Shown: positions 40,258 to 49,238 of the stretch, in pieces
Position numbering within the stretch: position 1 is the first letter of the stretch
Layout of the letters: every line of letters starts with the position of its first letter
Source: Cupriavidus alkaliphilus
GTDB lineage: Bacteria > Pseudomonadota > Gammaproteobacteria > Burkholderiales > Burkholderiaceae
Assembly (NCBI RefSeq): GCF_900094595.1
Contig: NZ_FMAD01000015.1
Coordinates: 1-64,000 of the forward strand
Length of the DNA stretch: 64,000 nucleotides
Direction of reading: 5' to 3'
The notes under the pieces: generated by a model
What the model was told of the DNA's origin: nothing
What the model saw: only the letters and a program-made list of their open reading frames with translations
Database searches by the model: none
Translations under genes and position numbers: made by a program

Positions 40258-41706
40258 TTACGCCATGGCACCGGACAGGGTCCACATCGAATCGACCAGC
40301 CGGTCGATGTCGTTCGCGTCGTGCCACAGGTGCGTGGAGATGCGGATGCCATAGTGCTGGGCCGGCGCGCCGATGACCTCGAAGTTCACCGAGCGGATCA
40401 CGAAACCCGGCGCAAAGTCGCTCAGCATGCGGTTCACGAACAGCGTGGCTTTTTGCTGGTTCATGGCATCGTCGCGATTGCGGAACGGGTTGAAGCAGGT
40501 CAGCGCGGACAGCAGCTTCGGATCGTCCTTGGGCGAGTACAGCGACTCGACGCCCCAGCGCTCGACGATCTTCTCCTTCAGGTACGACGACAGCGTCAGG
40601 TCGTAGGTCTCGATCTTCTTCCGGCCGATGGTGTCCCACATCTCGCACGCGCGGGCCAGCGCACGGAACATCGGCACATGAAGGCTGCCGCAGGACGTCA
40701 CCGTGGCGGCGATGTCATAGGCACCGCGCGCCTGCCGGACATAAGAGCTGGTATGGATCGGATACCACTCCGGCAGCGGCAGCGGATTGGACGGGCGCAT
40801 CTTGTTGCGGATCACCAGGATGCCGGTGGAACCCGGGCCGCACTGCCATTTGTGGCCGGCCCCGGACATAAAGTCCATGCCCAGCGCGCCGTAGTCGTAC
40901 GCCATCATGCCAGGCAGGTGGGCGCCGTCGACAATGCTGATCAGGCTGTGCGCCTTCACCACCTGCATCAGGTCGGCGATCGGCAGCATGGTGCCGGTCT
41001 TGTAGGTCGGCGACGACCACATCATCGCGCGCACCCGCTTGCCCTGCCCCTTGAGCGCACGGATGCGCTCGTCGAACAGCTGGACATAAGTGCTCGCGGT
41101 CTGATTGTTGCCGACCGGCAGCGCAATGGTCGAGATCTCGATGCCGTAGCGGTCCACCGCGATATTGAGCGGAGTCAGGCCGCCGCCGTGTTCGTGGTTG
41201 GTGGTGACCACCACATCGCCCGGCTCCCACTTGATGCCGAGGATCGCATGGCACATGCCCGACGAGGTATTGCCGGAGAATGCCACTTCGTCGCCGTCGA
41301 CGCCGAAGCCCTTGGCCACCGCCGCGCGCAGGTCGGCGAGGTTGCCGTAGCCGCTCGATGAATCCGCGGCCTTGGCCAGGTTTTCCTGGCTGAAGACGTC
41401 GAGCACCACCTTGGGCATCGAGCCGCCGGTGCCGATGTTCATGTAGACCTTCTCGGGCTTGAGCACGAACATGCCCTGCACCTCGTTCCAGAAGGCTTCG
41501 TCCTGCGCCAGCTGCGAACGCAGGTCAGACGATGCCGCCGAGGCGTCGTCCGAACAGGCGCTGATCAGCGGCGCCAGCGCCAGCGAGCCGGCGCCGTAGG
41601 CCAGCATGCGCAGGAAATCGCGCCGCTTGGGCGTCCACGTCGCCAGTTCTTCCGGATGCGGTGGCGTCGCGACAGCCGCTCTCTGCTTTTGCTTCAGCTC
41701 GTCCAT
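40258..41706 (-). CDS. Tat-exported class V PLP enzyme, isopenicillin N epimerase/PvdN-like
   Basis: A 482-residue PLP-dependent enzyme. The N-terminus has a twin-arginine signal (RRDFLR at 28-33) and a following lipobox-like LISAC (Cys51), so it is exported folded and perhaps lipidated. The catalytic core has VDGAHLPG (Asp260 holds the PLP ring) and [12 protein letters not shown] (Lys286 binds PLP). The same build is known in PvdN, a periplasmic enzyme that modifies the glutamate of pyoverdine. ATG at 41706 follows GGGAGAG. Function here is unknown; siderophore tailoring is a reasonable guess given the gene's setting. Confidence 0.85.
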   Translation of the reverse strand: MDELKQKQRAAVATPPHPEELATWTPKRRDFLRMLAYGAGSLALAPLISACSDDASAASSDLRSQLAQDEAFWNEVQGMFVLKPEKVYMNIGTGGSMPKVVLDVFSQENLAKAADSSSGYGNLADLRAAVAKGFGVDGDEVAFSGNTSSGMCHAILGIKWEPGDVVVTTNHEHGGGLTPLNIAVDRYGIEISTIALPVGNNQTASTYVQLFDERIRALKGQGKRVRAMMWSSPTYKTGTMLPIADLMQVVKAHSLISIVDGAHLPGMMAYDYGALGMDFMSGAGHKWQCGPGSTGILVIRNKMRPSNPLPLPEWYPIHTSSYVRQARGAYDIAATVTSCGSLHVPMFRALARACEMWDTIGRKKIETYDLTLSSYLKEKIVERWGVESLYSPKDDPKLLSALTCFNPFRNRDDAMNQQKATLFVNRMLSDFAPGFVIRSVNFEVIGAPAQHYGIRISTHLWHDANDIDRLVDSMWTLSGAMA

Positions 41707-41937
41707 GGTGCTCTCCCGTTGTGTCCTACGTTCGGCGCATCGGCCGGCCAGCATGCCCGCATGCCTGGCGCCTGTTCTGGGGAAAAGTCTATGCAAACAA
41801 AGGCGGCGACAGCAGCACGACTTTCCCCTACGCAGTAATACAGAGAGCCCGTTTTGCGCGGCGATGATGGTGCGCACCACCGCCCTGCCGCGGTGCAAGC
41901 GCACCAGGCATGAACACATCGCACGGCTAAAGGGCAG

Positions 41938-42609
41938 TCAGCAGTCCGCGGCCAGCGCGGCGTCGGCCAGCTGGATCGCGTGCAGGTCGGAGAAGTGGAC
42001 CGCGTACTTCACCAGCTCGGCGCGGCCGCCAACCTGCAGCTTGCGGCGCAGGTGCAGCCGGTGCGTTTCGACGGTGCGCACCGAGGTGCCGAGCCGCTCG
42101 GCGATCTCCTTGTTGGAGCGGCCCTCGGCCAGCAGCTTCAGCACCGTGGCTTCCTTCGGCGTGAGCGTGCGGCGCGAGGACGGCGGCGGCTCATCGGTCT
42201 GCAGGAAGGCCTGCAGTTCGGCGTTGAGGTAGGTGCCGCCGGCCGCGACGGTGCGGATCGCGGTCACCAACTCATGCGCGGGGGCTTCCTTGAGGACGTA
42301 GGCGGCGACGCCGAGGGCAAAGGCGCGCCGCACGTATTCCGGATCCTTGTGCATCGACAGCGCGATCACGCGCACCGACGGGAAGCGTTCGGCGAAGCGC
42401 GTGGCAAGCTGCAGGCCGTTGGCATCGGGCATGTGGATGTCGGATACCACCAGGTCCGGGTCGTGCTGTCCGGCCAGGACGACGGCTTCTTCCACGCTCG
42501 CCGCCTGGCCCACCACCGTCATTTCCCCGGTGGCCTCCAGGCGCAGGCGGACGCCGTCCAGCACAAACGGATGGTCGTCGACCAGCAGCACACGAAGGAT
42601 TGGGGTCAT
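41938..42609 (-). CDS. NarL/LuxR-type response regulator
   Basis: A 223-residue response regulator. Receiver domain: acidic pair Asp11-Asp12, phosphorylated Asp57 (VVSDIHMPD), Lys in AYVLKEA. C-terminal LuxR helix-turn-helix: LTPKEATVLKLLAEGRSNKEIA, then T-S-V-R-T-V-E-T-H. It overlaps the sensor kinase gene by 4 bases (ATGA) and is its partner. Its targets are unknown; the exported PLP enzyme gene starts 231 bases downstream on the same strand. Confidence 0.96.
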   Translation of the reverse strand: MTPILRVLLVDDHPFVLDGVRLRLEATGEMTVVGQAASVEEAVVLAGQHDPDLVVSDIHMPDANGLQLATRFAERFPSVRVIALSMHKDPEYVRRAFALGVAAYVLKEAPAHELVTAIRTVAAGGTYLNAELQAFLQTDEPPPSSRRTLTPKEATVLKLLAEGRSNKEIAERLGTSVRTVETHRLHLRRKLQVGGRAELVKYAVHFSDLHAIQLADAALAADC

Positions 42610-44114
42610 GCAGCAGGCCTCCTTGCGGGGGAATGATGGCCCAGGCCGCGTTCTGGCCGGGTCCTGATTGGTACTTCGGGCTCTGGCGGCGGCAAGCGCA
42701 GCCGTGCTTCGACACGCGTGCCGTCGGCGCCGCTATGCACCGCAAAGTCGCTGCCTTCCAGGCTTTCGATGCGCTCGCGCATATTGCGCAGGCCGATACC
42801 GCCCTTGCCGTCGGCGCGGACCTTGTTGAGGTCGAAGCCATGGCCGTTGTCCTCGATCGTCAGCGCAACATGATGGGCGCCGCCGGCGAGCGTAACCTGT
42901 ACCCAGCCGGCCTGCGCGTGCGTGAGGGCATTGTTCAGGGCCTCCTGCGCGACCCGGAACAACGCGGTGCGCTGGGCCTGCGACAGCGCCGGCACGGCGC
43001 CCTGCTCGGTGAAGCGCAGCTCGACGGCACGCTGCGGCCGCAACTGCTCGACCAGCATGCGCAGCGCGGCGGCCAGTCCCAGGTCGGTCAGCAAGGCCGG
43101 ATGCAGGCCGTGCGAGACGCGCCGGATTTCGACCAGGGCTTCCTGCAGGCGGCCCAGGCCCTGCGCCAGCAGTGCCTGCGGGGCGTGGCGGCGCGACGGC
43201 GGGTGGTCTTTCGCCTGGTTTTGCTCCGGGGCCTTTTCCGTGTCCTGTTCCAGATGAACCTGAGCGGTCTCCAGCAGGTACTTGGACGACACCAGCACCT
43301 GCACCACGCCGTCATGCAGCTCGCGTGCCACGCGCGCGCGCTCCTCTTCCTGCGAACTCACCACGCGCCGTGCCAGGCGCCGCAGTTTTTCTCCGGAGAT
43401 GCGGGAGTTGCGCAGGTTCCAGGCCAGCCCGGCCAGGCTGATCAGCATGACCGAGCCGATCGCGAAGGCCGTAAGCCGTATCTGCGTATCGCGCAGCGTG
43501 CGCGCGGCATTGGCATCGAAGGCCGCCAGCTCACGCTCGATGTCGTCCATGTAAAGGCCGGCGCCGATGATCCATCCCCAACTGTCGGCCGTCTTCACAT
43601 ACGACATCTTCGGCGCCTCGGCCCGGGAGGACGGCTTGATCCAGTTGTATCGGACAATGCCGCCGCCGGCGTGCGCCTGGTTGATCAGCATCCTGGCCTG
43701 GTCGCTGCCGGTATCGGCCGGATCGCAGAAGTCCACCCCGTCGATTCCCATGCTGCCCGGGTTCAGCAGCACGTTGCCGAAGCGATCGTAGACAAAGAAG
43801 TAGCCGTCATTGCCGAAATGCATGCGCGAGAGTGCGGCAAGCACTTGCTGCTGCAGCGCAGCTTCCTCGCCGTTGCCCTGCGCGATGCGCGACAGCGTGG
43901 CATGGCCGAGTTCGACGTAGTGGCGCAGCTCCTTTTCCTTGCTGGCCACGTAGACGGCCTGGACCTGTTTGCGGTCCTGCCGGGAATGGCTGACCATCTG
44001 GTACGAGACCGCCCAGGTCACCAACAGAAAGACCACCAGCATGAAGGCGGCCGCCAGGGCAACCGTTCTCATGCGGATCGTCACGCTTTGCACGCGCGGG
44101 GGCAATTGGATCAT
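42606..44114 (-). CDS. Cache-domain sensor histidine kinase (NarX/DegS type)
   Basis: A 502-residue kinase: membrane segment about 17-40, periplasmic single-Cache domain about 50-200 (HFGNDGYFFVYDRFGNVLLNPG, then DSWGWIIGAGLYMDDIE), second membrane segment about 213-233, HisKA_3 with phosphorylated His267 (ARELHDGVVQ), and HATPase (NNALTHAQ, IEDNGHGFD). Single-Cache domains of this type often sense small carboxylates. ATG at 44114 is chosen from domain fit; the ribosome site is weak. Confidence 0.94.
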   Translation of the reverse strand: MIQLPPRVQSVTIRMRTVALAAAFMLVVFLLVTWAVSYQMVSHSRQDRKQVQAVYVASKEKELRHYVELGHATLSRIAQGNGEEAALQQQVLAALSRMHFGNDGYFFVYDRFGNVLLNPGSMGIDGVDFCDPADTGSDQARMLINQAHAGGGIVRYNWIKPSSRAEAPKMSYVKTADSWGWIIGAGLYMDDIERELAAFDANAARTLRDTQIRLTAFAIGSVMLISLAGLAWNLRNSRISGEKLRRLARRVVSSQEEERARVARELHDGVVQVLVSSKYLLETAQVHLEQDTEKAPEQNQAKDHPPSRRHAPQALLAQGLGRLQEALVEIRRVSHGLHPALLTDLGLAAALRMLVEQLRPQRAVELRFTEQGAVPALSQAQRTALFRVAQEALNNALTHAQAGWVQVTLAGGAHHVALTIEDNGHGFDLNKVRADGKGGIGLRNMRERIESLEGSDFAVHSGADGTRVEARLRLPPPEPEVPIRTRPERGLGHHSPARRPAA

Positions 44115-44591
44115 CGCGGGGGCCCAGGGGAGCCGGTCATACTCGAGCTGGCGTACCGACTGCAAGGCCGCCGACGAAACACCGAAGCGGCGCTGGCGAG
44201 AACGCCGACGCCGCCACGACAAATCGATTCCTCCCAATTCGATTCATCGAAACCGCCCCGTACGCGCGTTCTGGTGCCGCGCTTTGCCGGGTGGTTTCTC
44301 GACCCCTGATGCAGCCGGCGAACGGATGGGCTCAACCGATATGCATGAGGAAACCTATGACGTTTTGTGGCAAAAAGCAAGCAGCGTGCCCGAGCACGCG
44401 GCCCAGGATGCAAGCGCGACAGAACGTCGATTGGGGCGACTACCGATAACAATGCAGACATGGGCCGCGCGCGCGCAAGGAAATGCACCGGAAATATGTG
44501 CTGGCGTACTAAGCCGCGGCCGGAAAGCTGCCAAAGTCCACCGGGCGGATGTTTGCGCCCCACGATTTTCCGTTGCGCCGCATAGAGACTC
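44115..44591. other. Intergenic stretch without recognised feature
   Basis: A 477-base gap between the divergent sensor kinase and the 682-residue lipoprotein gene. It has lower GC in parts than the genes around it. Short open frames on both strands show no family motif. It must hold both promoters, but no clear sigma-70 box or operator stood out. Confidence 0.5.
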
Positions 44592-46640
44592 ATGCCTGGA
44601 AAACGCTTGCCATCGCCCGACACTGCCACGCGCCGGGCCATGAACCTGACGTTGGCTGCCTGCGCCGTCGTGCTGGCGATGGCCGGCTGCGAACGGGAAG
44701 CCGACCGCCGCGCCACGGCGCCGGTGCCGACGGGCACCGCATCGGTGGCGGCGGCGACCAGGCCGGTGCCCGCGCAGGTGCCCACCGAACAGGCGCCGCC
44801 CGCACCGCCAGTCCCGGCAGCACCGCCGCGGCCGTGGTTCGACGATATCCTGGACGCCGAAGGCAAGCTGGTGCGGGAAGCCTACGTGGCCATTGCGTCC
44901 GATTACAGCAGCGACGAGGCCATCGCCTATCGTTATGGCGCGGCCAATACCAGGCCGGTGGCGACGGCGCCGACCCACTGGCAGCCGGACGACAAGACCT
45001 TCTATCCGCACGCCAATCCCTGCTACCAGAAGGAATTCCCGAAGGCGGAGCCGGATTACAACCTGAAGGTCATCTATCAGCTGGGCCAGCTGGATTGCGC
45101 GCGCAATGATTACGGCAGCAATATGGGGGATGTCATTTATCGCGCCGATGCGGCGTCGGACCCTGGGGTCACCTCGCTGCTGACGCTGGCCCTGAGTGCC
45201 GGGACGATTGCCGAAAAGCCGCAACTGCCGTGGGTTTACGGGCATGTCGCGACCGACCCCCAGCTGAACAATCATGTTGCGGCCAATGGCGGCGTATTGC
45301 CCCGGCGCCCGATCGCCATGGGGCGCTGCAGCGAGCACGATTGCGCCCAGGCCCTGATCGCTTTCCAGAACGGCCTGATTGCCTCGGTCGGCAGCAATAC
45401 CGCCTCGCACTCCGCCGCGGTGAAATTGCCTGCGGGCAAGGTGCCCACGGCGATTGCGATCACGACCAATTCGGAGTTCGCGCTGGTCACGGTATGGGAT
45501 ACCGTGAGCTTCAAGGGCCAGCTGGCCGTGCTGGCGCTGGGCAGCCTGGCCGATGGCAGCAAGGTGGGCGGGCCCTATGACCCCAGCGCAGGCTCGTGGC
45601 CAGGCCTTTACCCCGGCCTGCGCAACATATCCAACTTTGTCTTTATCAAGCTGCTGGGCTTTGTCGACCTGCCCGGGATGGTGGCGCCCACGGAGGTATC
45701 GGCCGTGACGGATTTTGCCGTGATGCAGGACAACAGCACGCAGGGCTGGCTGATCGACCCGGTCGGCCGCCGCGGCGCCAGCCTGACCATGACCGAGGTA
45801 AACCCCGCCACCAGCAGCGTGAACCAGAGGAGCTTCACGCGTGCCGGCATCAACGGCAAGCTGGTGTCACGCGCGGGCGTGGCCGCGGTGATCTCGAAGT
45901 CCGAGAAGAAGGTGATTTTCCTGGACCTGAAGCCGCTGTTCGACAAGGTCAACCGGGCCTACTTCGAAGGCAGCCATGCTGCGCTGCAATCGACGCTGGC
46001 CAACACCGGCCTTGGCGATGCACAGTGGCCGCCGGTGTTTGCCGTCGACAACTACGCGCCGACCATCGTCAAGTCGGTCCGCCTGCCGCAAAAGCCCACG
46101 GCGGTCAGGATCTCGATCCTGCCGGTTCCCGGCCGCGCCTGGGTAGCGACAGAGGAAGGCAAGATCCGCGCGTTCTCCGTGGCGGGGCTGCAGTCCGGCC
46201 GCAATCCGGACCCGAGGCTGATCGAGGAGATGCTGAGCGTGCAGGTCGGCAAGAATCCCACCAGCATGAAGCACCATGTCAACGTGGGGCTGGGCAATTC
46301 CAACACCCGGCTGTGGGTGGTCTCGCGCGGCGCGCAGAAGATCCAGCTGGTCGACATGGTCGGCCTGACCGTGGAAAAGACGCTGCAGGACTCGCGCATC
46401 GTCGATCCCATCGCGGTGGACGAGACGCAGCAGAACCCCTTGCTGACCAGCGTGATCACCATTACGGACTACACCGGCAGGCAGGTGATGAACTACCGCT
46501 ACGCGCCGATCTCATTGCAAGGCGGCAATACGCCGCTGCAAATGGGCGTCGGCAAGTCGGGCAATGCGCCGTTCGAGTTTGGCGGCGCCTATGACGTGCC
46601 CGGCAAGCCGTTCGATTTCACCCAGAGCAATGTTCCCTGA
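44592..46640 (+). CDS. Uncharacterised large lipoprotein
   Basis: A 682-residue protein with positively charged start, hydrophobic stretch and lipobox AMAGC (Cys near residue 33), then a Pro/Ala-rich linker of about 50 residues. The remainder is globular, with repeated short strand-like segments (for example VRISILPVPGRAWVATEEGKI and NTRLWVVSRGAQKIQLVDMV) suggesting a beta-propeller. Family not recognised. ATG at 44592 keeps the charged signal start; ATG at 44640 is an alternative. It is convergent with the YVTN propeller gene and might work with it, since both look like extracytoplasmic propellers. Confidence 0.75.
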   Translation: MPGKRLPSPDTATRRAMNLTLAACAVVLAMAGCEREADRRATAPVPTGTASVAAATRPVPAQVPTEQAPPAPPVPAAPPRPWFDDILDAEGKLVREAYVAIASDYSSDEAIAYRYGAANTRPVATAPTHWQPDDKTFYPHANPCYQKEFPKAEPDYNLKVIYQLGQLDCARNDYGSNMGDVIYRADAASDPGVTSLLTLALSAGTIAEKPQLPWVYGHVATDPQLNNHVAANGGVLPRRPIAMGRCSEHDCAQALIAFQNGLIASVGSNTASHSAAVKLPAGKVPTAIAITTNSEFALVTVWDTVSFKGQLAVLALGSLADGSKVGGPYDPSAGSWPGLYPGLRNISNFVFIKLLGFVDLPGMVAPTEVSAVTDFAVMQDNSTQGWLIDPVGRRGASLTMTEVNPATSSVNQRSFTRAGINGKLVSRAGVAAVISKSEKKVIFLDLKPLFDKVNRAYFEGSHAALQSTLANTGLGDAQWPPVFAVDNYAPTIVKSVRLPQKPTAVRISILPVPGRAWVATEEGKIRAFSVAGLQSGRNPDPRLIEEMLSVQVGKNPTSMKHHVNVGLGNSNTRLWVVSRGAQKIQLVDMVGLTVEKTLQDSRIVDPIAVDETQQNPLLTSVITITDYTGRQVMNYRYAPISLQGGNTPLQMGVGKSGNAPFEFGGAYDVPGKPFDFTQSNVP

Positions 46641-46657
46641 GCGCCCTGCCCGGCTGC

Positions 46658-46684
46658 CGGCAGGCGGCGCAGTGCCGCCTGCCG
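46658..46684. terminator. Bidirectional terminator hairpin
   Basis: CGGCAGGCGGC (46658-46668), a 5-base loop, and GCCGCCTGCCG (46674-46684) form a perfect 11-base stem. It sits in the 44 bases between two convergent genes, so it can serve both. There is no long T run. Confidence 0.7.
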
Positions 46685-48082
46685 TTACGGCGCGCTGAGC
46701 AGCACCGCCGCGGCCGGGTCCGGCGGCGCGTTGCCCTCCATCACCATCAGTTGCACCGGTGACGGCGCCTGTGGCGACAGCGTCGATACCACCTCGCGCA
46801 GCGGACCGATGGCAGTGCCATTGGCCATGCCGGCCGGGTTGGTCCTGAAGCTGGCCACCGGCGCCTTCTGCGCGCCCACATAGACGCTGTAGCTGGTTTG
46901 CGGCTTCAGCTTGAACAGCGAAACTTCCAGCGCGTCGACCACGCCCAGGTTACGCGCCACCACGAAACCCTTGGCCTCGCCGCGGGGCGGCCTGAGCGCG
47001 ACGTTGACCGGTTCGCTGTTTGCCCGCGGCACAAGGTTGTCGGTGCCGGCTCCGGCGGGCACCGCATTACTGACATAGACCAGCGCCTGTGGCGCCTGGC
47101 CCACCGGCACGCGCGCCGCGACGCGGTTGGAGGCGGTGTCGATCACATCCACCGCGTCGCCGTTCTCGAGGCCGACATAGATCCGCGAGCCGTCATCGGC
47201 GGCCCAGATGCCATGCGGCAGCGCGCCGACCGGGATGGTCCCGGCCAGCGTGGGCGTGGCGTCGGTGGTGAACACCTTTACCACGTTCTCGCCGCCCACC
47301 GTCACGTAGGCGAGCGTGCCGCGGGCGGTGCGGGCAAAGGCCACGTGGTTGGTGATGAAGCCGGTGTCGAACACGCCCTTGACGGTCAGCTTGTCGGTGT
47401 CGATGCACGTGACCTTGCCCACGTCCTTGTGCGTCATCCAGACCTCCTTGAAGTCCGGCGTGAATTGCAGGAACGGCGAGAACGGGCTGGCCACGTCCAG
47501 CCGCTTCACCACCTTGCGGGCCCTGACGTCGATCACGTCGACCACCGGATTGAAGCTGGACACGACGAACGCAAGCTTGCCCGCCGGATGGAACAGCACC
47601 ATGCCCGGCCCCGCCGTGGTCGGGATGCGGCGGGTTTCACGGAACGTGGCGGGATCGATGACCGAGATGTAGTCCTCGCCGCGCACCACCACCCATACCT
47701 CCTTGCCGTCGGCGGTAAAGAAGCCCTCATGCGGAGAGCGGCCGATATACGCGATGCCCTTGACCCGGTTGGTGGCGGTATCGATGAACGCGACCGAGTT
47801 GGAGCCATTGGAGATGGCGATCAGCGTCCGGTGGTCAGGGGAAAAACCCAGGCCGTGTACGTTGAGTTCGCCCTTGTACAGCGGCGACAGCACGTCGGGC
47901 CGTGCATTGCCCAGCCGGATCTGGCCCAGCAACCGGTTGCCGGCGGGGTCGATCACCGACACGGTGTTGCTGTTCTGGTCCGCGGTGTACACGCGGTCCT
48001 GGGGTTGCGGGGCGGCGCCCGCCAGCGGCGCGCCGAGCGAGATGGCCAGGGCGACAAGTGTTTTCTTCTTCATGGCGGTCAT
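46685..48082 (-). CDS. YVTN-type beta-propeller protein, exported
   Basis: A 465-residue protein: signal peptide (MKKKTLVALAISLGAPLAGA), then repeated YVTN blades, for example VYTADQNSNTVSVIDPAGN, VAFIDTATNRVKGI and GDAVDVIDTASNRVAARVPVG, over about residues 30-350. A C-terminal part of about 110 residues looks like a separate beta domain. Function unknown; such propellers often bind metals or partner proteins in the periplasm. It lies 41 bases downstream of the DUF305 gene and is probably co-transcribed. ATG at 48073 is an alternative start. Confidence 0.86.
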   Translation of the reverse strand: MTAMKKKTLVALAISLGAPLAGAAPQPQDRVYTADQNSNTVSVIDPAGNRLLGQIRLGNARPDVLSPLYKGELNVHGLGFSPDHRTLIAISNGSNSVAFIDTATNRVKGIAYIGRSPHEGFFTADGKEVWVVVRGEDYISVIDPATFRETRRIPTTAGPGMVLFHPAGKLAFVVSSFNPVVDVIDVRARKVVKRLDVASPFSPFLQFTPDFKEVWMTHKDVGKVTCIDTDKLTVKGVFDTGFITNHVAFARTARGTLAYVTVGGENVVKVFTTDATPTLAGTIPVGALPHGIWAADDGSRIYVGLENGDAVDVIDTASNRVAARVPVGQAPQALVYVSNAVPAGAGTDNLVPRANSEPVNVALRPPRGEAKGFVVARNLGVVDALEVSLFKLKPQTSYSVYVGAQKAPVASFRTNPAGMANGTAIGPLREVVSTLSPQAPSPVQLMVMEGNAPPDPAAAVLLSAP

Positions 48083-48123
48083 GGAACTGGATGCGGTTGG
48101 CTCGGGTGGCGGGATTGGCCTGG

Positions 48124-48561
48124 TCAGCGCGGCGTGGCCTGGGGCGGCTGCGCCTGGTGGCGCTGCAACCACGCCTGCATCAGCCGTATCTCGTTCTGCT
48201 GCTCGGTAATGATGGCCTGGGCCAGGTTGCGCAGCGCCGGATCCTTGCCGTACAGCAGCAACGCCTTGGCCATGTCGATGGCGCCCTGGTGGTGGGGGAT
48301 CATCATGGCCACGAAGTCATGGTCCGGCACGCCATTGGTCGGCGCCTGGGTCATGCCGTGGTGCATCACGCCCATGGCGTCATCGATCAGGCCCGCGTAG
48401 GGCTTTGCGGTGCTGGCCACAAAGGGCGGCGGTGCCGCCGCGTGGGCAGGGTGCTGGTGGGCATTCTCGGCCGGCACGGCAAAGCTGGCGGCCGACAGGC
48501 ACAGCGCCGCCAGGGCGCGTGCCGCGGTGGCGGCACCATGGCGTGAGGAACTCCGTTGCAT
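48124..48561 (-). CDS. DUF305 protein, exported, His/Met-rich
   Basis: A 145-residue protein with a signal peptide (AASFAVPAENA) and a DUF305 domain (VMHHGMTQAP, FVAMMIPHHQGAIDMAK, LLLYGKDPALRNLAQAIITEQQNEI). The family is a helical bundle with conserved His and Met and is often found beside copper-handling genes. GGAG lies 7 bases before the ATG. First gene of a two-gene unit with the YVTN propeller. A metal role is inferred. Confidence 0.92.
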   Translation of the reverse strand: MQRSSSRHGAATAARALAALCLSAASFAVPAENAHQHPAHAAAPPPFVASTAKPYAGLIDDAMGVMHHGMTQAPTNGVPDHDFVAMMIPHHQGAIDMAKALLLYGKDPALRNLAQAIITEQQNEIRLMQAWLQRHQAQPPQATPR

Positions 48562-49238
48562 CGCGGGTCTCCGGTTGGCCCGGCCTGGCGTGTGCCTGGG
48601 CCGGGATGGTTACCTGCGTATACACGCGGGACGCCGGGACTATTCCGTCACGGACGAAAAAAATCTTGGTCAGGGTTCGGAGTTTGATTTGTTTGTCGTG
48701 TTTGGCGGGCGTGGCTGTTTCGCCGGCGTAGCCGGCGACTTACTCTTTTGTCCGAGCGACAAAAGAGTAAGCAGAAAAGCGCGTCGCCTAAGCGGCTGGC
48801 TAAGGCGGCGTTGGTCGCTCCAGTGGTGGTGACTTGCGGTCAGGTGTGCGGTGGTTCGACTCTGCTGACGCTACCTGGAGGTGCCTGGCGTTCGAGGGCG
48901 GATGGACGAACCCGACTTTAGGTCGGTGGCAGCCTGCTGACGACGTTATTGGTGGGACGCCTACGGCTGCGCTGCGCGCGCCCCCAATCTCAGGTCGCGG
49001 GCTCGGGCACGGAGTGCGTCGCTGCGCTCGTACCCGTTGTCGCGGAAGAGCCCAAAAGGCATATTTCTCCCGCTGGCTTGCTCCCCTCTCCCGCTTGCGG
49101 GAGAGGGGCGGGGGTGAGGGCCGGCGCCCCCACGAAGTCGGCCGCATCAATTCTTGCGTACCTGCATCATCCACGGAATTCGGCGATGAACCAAATTTTT
49201 GGCGTCGCGGAGCCTGGGCCGCTACTGGCAAGACCCTG
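48562..49238. repeat. Hairpin-rich intergenic region, probable dispersed repeats
   Basis: A 677-base region between DUF305 and ampC. Three perfect stems are visible: CGCCGGC-GTA-GCCGGCG (48721-48737), TACTCTTTTGTC-CGAGC-GACAAAAGAGTA (48741-48769) and CCCCTCTCCCGC-TT-GCGGGAGAGGGG (49083-49108). The last two look like intergenic repeats known from many beta-proteobacteria. Open frames here on both strands show no protein family and are probably not genes. Confidence 0.65.
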
